Assembly (NCBI RefSeq): GCF_022581195.2 | Contig: NC_061475.1 | Coordinates: 7,812,001 to 7,876,000, forward strand | From: Helicoverpa zea | Taxonomy: Eukaryota > Arthropoda > Insecta > Lepidoptera > Noctuidae | Direction: 5' to 3' | DNA length: 64,000 bases | Shown: positions 57,607-64,000 of the stretch, piece after piece | Numbering within the stretch: position 1 is the stretch's first letter | Layout: every line of letters begins with the position of its first letter | Position numbers and translations under genes: made by a program | Notes under the pieces: model-generated | Told to the model about the DNA's origin: nothing | What the model saw: the letters and a program-made list of their open reading frames with translations, nothing else | Databases searched by the model: none

Positions 57607-60600
57607 ATGAGTTTTCTTGGTAAACTCTTCGGCGGGAAGAAAGAAGAAAAGGGGCCGTCGACACATGAAGCGATTCAGAAATTACGTGAGACCGAGGAGT
57701 TGCTGCTTAAAAAACAGGAGTTTCTAGAAAAGAAAATCGAATTAGAAATACAGACAGCTAGGAAAAATGGCACGAAGAACAAGCGAGGTAAGTTTACATC
57801 GAACTACTATAGCATTCGTAGCACGCATTATTTTTCGCAATCACGGACTCGATTCTTTGTTGACATGTAGGCATATGACCTTGTTTATCAATTAATTGTT
57901 AGACAAATTAAATATTTCGTTGGTACATCCTATTGTCATCTGCGATTGAGAGTTTTATCCTGGCCTAATACTACAAGGCTTGTAGCTTCTGAAAATATTC
58001 CAAAAAGATTAAAGAATAATAGTATATAGCCTAGGTAATACTTGTAAGTTAGCAACAAGCAATATTCAGTTTTCTTTGATTTTCCAGTCTCATAAACTTT
58101 AAAGAGGAAATCAAATAAGGTCATGCTGTACACCTAACCATAGAAGCATAAACTGTATTAAAACAAATTATATTTTAAATAACTTATTGCTTTGATACAA
58201 AATCCTTTGTTAATATTAGTATATTCTTCTTCCACTCGCTTTATTAATGCGAGATTTACAGACAAATAGTTCTGCCATTCTTGAGTTATACATAGATAGT
58301 ATAAAAATATAACTTCCTTTGATTTTTAAAGGTAAACATGTGTATTTCATATAAATAGGTAGTTCTTGTGGGTATGAGTCACAAAAGGATGTTTAACTTA
58401 ATCTTCTCAATTGCAATAGAAATTATTCAGATTCCAGATTTTAATTTACTTTCAGTAGCCTATTATTCTACTGAATACTGCACTGATCACGGAAAATAAA
58501 GATTCTTATTATAATAATATCACATTCCTGTGTGAAATTAAATACATTAAAGCAAGGTTGTTAGAATTACAGCAATAGTTGAAGTTCTGTAGCTCTACTC
58601 TATCATTCAGTATCTAATTTACTGAACTAAAGTTATTTCAAATAATTCTATTAAGGGCCCATTTTTCAATCATCAGTTAATTTCTGCGGTTTAAATATGG
58701 TGATTTGACATGTTTTCTAAACTAAAGCTGTCAAACATATTCTTCAGATTGACAGTTACCTTGTGATTGAAACATCTGATTTCCAAAAAGCGGTACAAAA
58801 AAATTTGCTATAAAGTAGGTACCTTAAATATTTTCAAATAAAAAAAAGCTATCAACTGTAACAAATTCACTTTTCATACAAAACTACAATATCAATCTCG
58901 TTGGTGACCTCATTCTTATGAACATACAAACTATGTATAATCTATTAGACTTGTCATTAACTAGCCATTGTACTAATACACTTTATTATTGTAGTCATTT
59001 GTAGAGATAACTAGAACTTGTTAACTGGGTCTTTACTTACTATGCTGGATCTAGATTTGGACATGGATTTAAGTTGCCAAGGAATATGAAAGAATAACCA
59101 TACCTACAACATAATAATGGCGTCCACGGCCGATTTCGGCCACGGCGGCTGTTCTCATTTAAGGAGATCAGCCAGCTGCGCAGGACATATTATAGTGCAC
59201 AAGCATTAATCACGCAACATATATTTGTACAATAAACACTGGTACACTCAAACCCACACGTCAATGACCACTGACTTAAAATGTAAATGATGCACCGGTT
59301 ACGAAAATTTCCATGTGTTCAGCTACTTTTGGGGTTGACTGTACCTGATTAGTCCATAGTCACTATGTAATACTTACAGTAAAGTTTGTAAGGATGTTTG
59401 CCCTACTTTTGTAGTTCTGACTAAAATGACATATACCCATAGTAATGTCATGCTTCTTTCTTATAAGGCAATTAACGTTATGCTTACAGTAGATTTATAT
59501 TTCTCCAGTTTCAAAGTTTTTTTTAATGTACACACTAAAAATAGGCATACATCCATTGTTTTTGAAGCAACTAAGAAAAATCCAGTCTCCAACCTTTACC
59601 AGTTTACACAATTTATCATAAATCTAACAGCCTGCTAAATAAATCCTCATTCTCCTTCCAGCGGCGATCGCAGCCCTAAAGCGCAAGAAGCGTTACGAGA
59701 AACAACTGACACAGATCGATGGTACGCTCACACAGATCGAGGCGCAGAGGGAGGCGCTGGAAGGTGCAAACACTAACGCTCAAGTGCTGAACACTATGCG
59801 CGATGCGGCTAATGCTATGAAGCTCGCGCATAAGGATATGTTAGTATTTTTATGTTTTATTTTTAAAAGTAGCTTCTTGCTCATGGATAAAAAGTAGCCT
59901 TTATGTTAATTTGGCATATAAGCCAAGATACATAGTTAAGTGACTGGTACAAGGGTCACCGATCATAAGGTTAAACAATCCTTAGCGTGGTTGGTCCATG
60001 GATGGCTGGACGTCTTATCATGACGAGCTTCTCCGTGTGTCCTTTGAGCATCTTTGACAGTCGTCACGTTTAGTGAGAATCCAAAAAGCCTGATAATCTT
60101 CAATAAGGTTTCATGGGCGACTGGGTTGAAGAGGTCAGATAGGCAGTCTCTTCATGAAACATACGGCTGGAAGCCGAGCCCAAAACAGTTTAAAGAGAGG
60201 CTAGGCAGATTATGACCTAGAAACCATTTCACAGGACTAATCTGGAGTTTTTTCACAAACGAATGCGGCTATTAACGAACGCTGAACAATAATATATCTT
60301 TCCTTTTTTCTAATAATCTGATTTATAATTCTCTTAAACTCACAGCGACGTCGACAAAGTACACGACATAATGGACGACATAGCGGAACAGCACGACATT
60401 TCACGCGAGATCACAGACGCCATCAGCAACAATGTCGCATTCCCCAACGATATCGACGAGGATGAACTGGAGAAGGAGCTTGAGGAGTTGGAACAGGTAT
60501 GGGAAAGTTGATATTTTGTTGTAGAGCTCGCCAAATATGGTAGACTAGCTTCTGCAAGCGGTTTCACCTGAATCCCGTGGGAACCTCTGCACGAACCCGG

Positions 60601-61950
60601 ATAAAAAGTAGCCTTATAGCCTTCCTCTATAAATGAATTAACACTGAAAAAATTTTCAAGTTATTTCAAATTGGGCCAGTAGTTCCTGAGATTAGCGTGT
60701 TCAAACAAACAAACAAACTCTTTAGCTTTATAAGTATAGATAATAACTGGATTCCGGTTCTGCCACCCACTGATATCTAAAAATTGTTTCTGTGACTATT
60801 CGCAGAATATTCTGAGCTGCCATAAGAGTTTGATGAGAACCAGACATTTATAAGATACTCATAATAGGTCAAAAGTGTAACCTCTTGGGACTTCAGTTTT
60901 TAATATATGATGTGTAACTGTTGGTTTTCATACTCTGGTCCTTCCAATTAAACCAATTATGGAATCGACAAAAAAAATCTGAAGCCATGCCTCAGTGCAC
61001 CGAAAGAAATAATGCGTACAAAAGGTTTTGTTTTCAAATCAAGAATGTCATAAATATACCACATTACAACAGTCAGCCATTATATCCAATTATTTTACAC
61101 AATAGAATCTCATCTCATCTCTGTCTCACTAAACCAATTCTCTATTCTTACATCCACAGGAGGATCTGGACAAGGAAATGCTGGGTATCAACGTACCGAC
61201 GGACAAACTGCCCGACGTGCCCACCTCCGAGCTCGTGCACGACAAGCCCAAGCCCAGCAAGTCTAAGCAGGCTGGTCAGTAATCTATTAGTTGTATTGGT
61301 TGGTAATCAATTAGTTTAGTAGTTGTAATCTGTTATTTGAATGGTAATCACTTTCGAACTCGTGCACGACAAGCCCAAGCCCAGCAAGTCTAAGCAGGCT
61401 GGTAAGTAATCTATTAGTTTAGTTGGTAATCTGTTAGTTTAGTAGTCGTAATCAGTTAGTAGAAAGGTTATCTCATCGTGCATTTTAAACACAAATACCA
61501 GAAAGTCAAAGCAGGTGAGTAGTAAGTCGACGGGTTGTTGTAATCATTAAATTGAATGGTAATCGAATAACGGAATTTTATGAAATCGTTGAATTAAATG
61601 TTAGGAATCTTTTTTTTTATGTTATCTTTGACAAAATACCTGTTCAACTCGAGTTATCAAACAAGAAACTTCACAAAACCAACGAAAAATTCAATAGAGA
61701 TTTAATTAACACGCTTGTATTAGCTTCACTTGTAACTATGTATGTAAGAAAATCTTGGAATCTTAATGTGACCCACTTCCCGGTCTTCGATTAGGATGAA
61801 TTTTTTTACACGCTTTGAGTTCTGATTCTGATACATGACTAGCGTGTTTTTTAGTTTTTTTTTTTTTAATATTAATTTTAATATATTTCTTTCTGTTCAA
61901 TTACAGAGGATGACGACGAGTTGGCACAGTTGCAGTCCTGGGCTACATAA
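57607..61950 (+). CDS. CHMP4: CHMP4 (Snf7/shrub), ESCRT-III core subunit
   Basis: Main polymer-forming subunit of ESCRT-III, acting in membrane scission at endosomes, the midbody and the nuclear envelope. Five exons join in frame to 222 residues, the normal size: 57607-57787, 59662-59839, 60346-60496, 61160-61274, 61907-61950. The N-terminus MSFLGKLFGGKKEEKG has the membrane-inserting start. Helices alpha1-2 include KLRETEELLLKKQEFLEKKI and AALKRKKRYEKQLTQIDGTL. ANTNAQVLNTMRDAANAMK and IDVDKVHDIMDDIAEQHDIS follow, with the acidic DEDELEKELEELEQEDLDKE region after them. The last exon encodes DDDELAQLQSWAT, the amphipathic helix that binds Bro1-domain proteins such as ALIX. Exon 4's end and donor are tandemly duplicated downstream (61350-61540). 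AATAAA at 62061 is the likely poly(A) signal. The frame is intact; identification is secure. Confidence 0.97.
57788..59117. other. CHMP4 intron 1, 5' part
   Basis: AT-rich intron with no recognised repeat or coding region. Long first introns often hold enhancers; nothing specific seen. Confidence 0.35.
59118..59206 (+). repeat. Interspersed repeat (9285-9545 family)
   Basis: GGCGTCCACGGCCGATTTCG followed by GCCACGGCGG and TTATAGTGCACAAGCAT; 3' part lost. In CHMP4 intron 1. Confidence 0.55.
59940..60215 (+). repeat. Diverged SINE copy
   Basis: Degenerate version of the tRNA-derived SINE body: GAGCATCTTTGACAGTCGTC and GCGACTGGGTTGAAGAGGTC, then GGAAGCCGAGCCC. In CHMP4 intron 2. Confidence 0.5.
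60545..60735 (-). mobile_element. Helitron-like repeat
   Basis: Reverse copy from CTAGCTTCTGCAAGCGGTTT through CACGAACCCGGATAAAAAGT to AACAAACTCTTTAGCTTTAT. In CHMP4 intron 3, starting 48 bp after the exon 3 donor. Confidence 0.65.
61232..61540 (+). repeat. Threefold tandem duplication of the CHMP4 exon 4 end
   Basis: Copy 1 is the true exon end (CTCGTGCACGACAAGCCCAA, then GCAAGTCTAAGCAGGCTG, donor GTCAGT). Copy 2 (61359 on) repeats it nearly exactly but with donor GTAAGT. Copy 3 (about 61474-61520) is degraded (CATCGTGCATTTT, AAGTCAAAGCAGGTGAGTA). No acceptor AG directly precedes copies 2 or 3. Confidence 0.8.
61708..61848. mobile_element. MITE with AACACGCTT inverted ends
   Basis: Third well-preserved copy of the 7959-8133 family (CCACTTCCCGGTCTTCGATT present). 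In CHMP4 intron 4, ending 58 bp before exon 5. Confidence 0.68.
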
Positions 61951-62060
61951 TGCGATGCACGCAACTCATGTATTTGTGATATCTATAGGTATTGTATAGC
62001 TGCTCGCTTTGTTGAAGAATTTGTGGGGATAATGGATCTAAAGCCCTTTTTTACTGATAA

Positions 62061-62066
62061 AATAAA
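62061..62066 (+). terminator. CHMP4 poly(A) signal
   Basis: AATAAA 111 nt after the CHMP4 stop codon, followed by a T-rich stretch. Confidence 0.6.
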
Positions 62067-62120
62067 CGTCCGTTTTTTCTCATTATAAGTGAATATAATG
62101 AATATTGAACTCGAAAAAAA

Positions 62121-62367
62121 CACTGTATTTCGGATGGTACGTTAAACTGTAGGTCTCGGCTGTCATTGAACATCCTTGGCAGTCGTTACAGATAGTCAGA
62201 AGCCAGTAAGTCTGACACCAGTCTAACCAAGGGGTATTGGGTTGCCCGGGTAACTGGGTTGAGGAGGTCAGATAGGGCAGTCGCTCCTTGTAAAGCACTG
62301 GTACTCAGCTACATCCGGTTAGACTGGAAGCCGACCCCAACATAGTTGGGAAAAAGGCTCGGATGAT
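62121..62367 (+). repeat. tRNA-derived SINE, 5'-truncated
   Basis: From CTGTATTTCGGATGGTACGT to GGAAGCCGACCCCAACATAG and GGCTCGGATGAT. Lies 55 bp after the CHMP4 poly(A) signal. Confidence 0.72.
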
Positions 62368-62379
62368 TAACGCGAAAAA

Positions 62380-63156
62380 AAACATGATCACAATCAATAT
62401 GTAGGAATTCATAGTAAACTGTTGTTTAGAGAAAAATAGATGTTTATGTTATCGGTCAAAATGGCTGTAACTCAAGAAAAAAATCGAAGAAAAATAACTA
62501 AAGTAAGAAAATCTCATTCAATGCAGTCATCACAATATTATAAGAAGTTTGAAGGTTTTATCTTAGGCAAGGAGAAAGATACTGCTGAACGTAGGAACGA
62601 ACGCCAACATACATATATACGTATACACAGATACATCATATATTAATAAAAATGAATCAAAAGTGATCTTATTACATTTGTCATAAAGTGCTATATTGCA
62701 TAAACTTCCAGATTAGATTACGCACTGATAAGGCGAAGAGTTTTCATGATTTCTAAATATAGGGGTTAGATTTTATATAATTGTGTGTATAACAACTAAG
62801 ATATTTTTACCGTAGAATCTGGATAGAAGGTGCTAACTAACCTATTGTTTCGATCTAGACATATAAAAAGGTACAGTAATTGTTAGCAACAACCCGAAAA
62901 AATATACAAATCCATTATCCCCACAAAACTCGTACAAAATATTGTATAAATATGTATTTAAAGCATGTCGACTAGAACTCGCTTTCGTATTTCAATAGTA
63001 AAGTAAAAATAAAATAAAAATAATGTACACTCTGCCTTATATACAATTTTCATATTTACTTAGTAAAAATATTTATTGTACTGGTAAGTGCACGGGAAGT
63101 TCAGTTTTCATTTTTTTTTGTTAAAATTATTAAGGTTTAATTTAACCCAGTTATTG
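62380..63156. other. Intergenic, unassigned
   Basis: AT-rich. A 68-codon open frame at 62440 shows no recognisable features. No gene called. Confidence 0.35.
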
Positions 63157-63270
63157 TGCACCATTTAACTATAACGATAACCGAACCATTTTCAACTGTC
63201 AAATCGCCGATTTTACCAATGGGCGGCAAGTATGGTTATGGTTTGGTTATCGTTATAGTTAAATGGTGCA
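63157..63270. mobile_element. Short foldback MITE
   Basis: Inverted arms of about 31 bp, GCACCATTTAACTATAACGA continuing ATAACC(G/A)AACCAT, with one mismatch, separated by about 50 bp. Flanks too unclear to define a target duplication. Confidence 0.75.
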
Positions 63271-64000
63271 ACACACCCTTAAAGTTTGTAATATTCACAT
63301 TATTACCGGATTTCTGCAAAAAAAAAGTTTTTCAAAATGGCGACGTCGTCAGAATGGATACAGACATTTACACACTTCCAATATACCTAATTTTAACCTA
63401 TTTTGTTTTCTATATTTGTAAAATCAAAAAAAAAATCTTTTTAAATACTAAAGTTGTGTGGTTGCTGGATTTCAACTATTACAGGTCAAAAAGAGTATGA
63501 TAAGTCCTCACCATTTATACCATATAATAACTAAAGAAATAGCAATAATAATGCTTAGAACAGTAACTAATTTAAACGGAGTAAATGAAGCCAGATTTAT
63601 TATGGTCTGTTTTTTTTTATCTACAGGTAATCTATGTATTCTTTTTGATAATGAAAGTATGGCTAATATGTCAATAGACAATTAATAGACAAGTTGTTAT
63701 GAATTTTGTGCTTATGCTAAAGTAAAAAAAACGCTGTGAAGTTTTTTTTTTTATATTATATCAACTTTCTATATTTGTTGATTGGCATAAGTCATACTGA
63801 TCATTATAAATTACACTGTATATTTTTGTGTACGTTTTTTTCTTTGTAAAATATTAAAATTGCTTAAGTTTTTTTTTAATGTAAATTGAAATTAATTTTC
63901 TATAGTTTTTTGGTATAATTATTAAAATCGCAATTTAAAGTTCATATTATCTAAAGGTAAAGCACGGATTAAGTACGGATAGCAAGAGATAAAATAAAAA
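63271..64000. other. Intergenic, unassigned
   Basis: AT-rich with short open frames only; nothing recognised. Confidence 0.35.

Noticed and set aside
63157..63500. 114-codon open frame beginning MHHLTITITEPF
   Set aside because: Its first third is the inverted repeat of a MITE and the remainder is AT-rich with no features.
1..64000. A single coordinated novel gene system across the window
   Set aside because: The intact genes belong to unrelated conserved processes with no shared regulation visible; the unusual content is transposon architecture, reported item by item.

Overview
This window is nuclear DNA from a ditrysian lepidopteran, probably a moth. The intron-rich genes read as insect proteins. 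Introns and spacers are full of lepidopteran repeats: CTAG-ended Helitron-like elements, tRNA-derived SINEs with GATGAT tails, R1 and RTE LINE debris, and CAGNGGCG-ended hAT elements. All gene models were built by hand from splice sites and reading-frame continuity; nothing was searched against a database.

Layout: (1) 529-34725, plus strand: SMC5, 20 exons, 1050 residues, complete. Intron 13 (10.5 kb) holds a complete antisense MFS sugar/trehalose-type transporter (13794-18745, minus, 3 exons, 479 residues). Intron 15 holds a very young Ty3/gypsy-type LTR element (25132-30283) ending 20 bp from exon 16. (2) 34726-38511: 3' flank with repeats and no recognised gene. (3) 38512-55895, minus strand: ARMC6, 9 exons, 467 residues. 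Its intron 6 holds a tektin gene on the plus strand (40749-42416). Its intron 5 holds a TTAA-flanked piggyBac-like element. Its intron 2 holds a three-layer nest: a hAT element hit by an RTE LINE, which was hit by a DD82E (Sailor-type) transposon with an uninterrupted transposase. (4) 55896-57606: divergent ARMC6/CHMP4 spacer containing a 977-bp P-element-like insertion. (5) 57607-61950, plus strand: CHMP4/shrub, the ESCRT-III subunit, 5 exons, 222 residues. (6) 61951-64000: SINE, a foldback MITE and unassigned AT-rich DNA.

The genes are not a functional cluster: chromosome maintenance (SMC5), membrane transport, axoneme structure (tektin), an ARM-repeat protein (ARMC6) and membrane remodelling (CHMP4). 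What links them is architecture: two introns each carry a whole gene on the opposite strand, and many dated-by-structure transposon insertions lie close to splice sites or promoters. The most notable items are the intact DD82E transposase with a matching 227-bp MITE; the RTE insertion with about 274-bp direct repeats; the near-identical-LTR element beside SMC5 exon 16; the inverted Helitron-like pair just inside both ends of SMC5 intron 13; and the threefold duplication of the CHMP4 exon 4 end.
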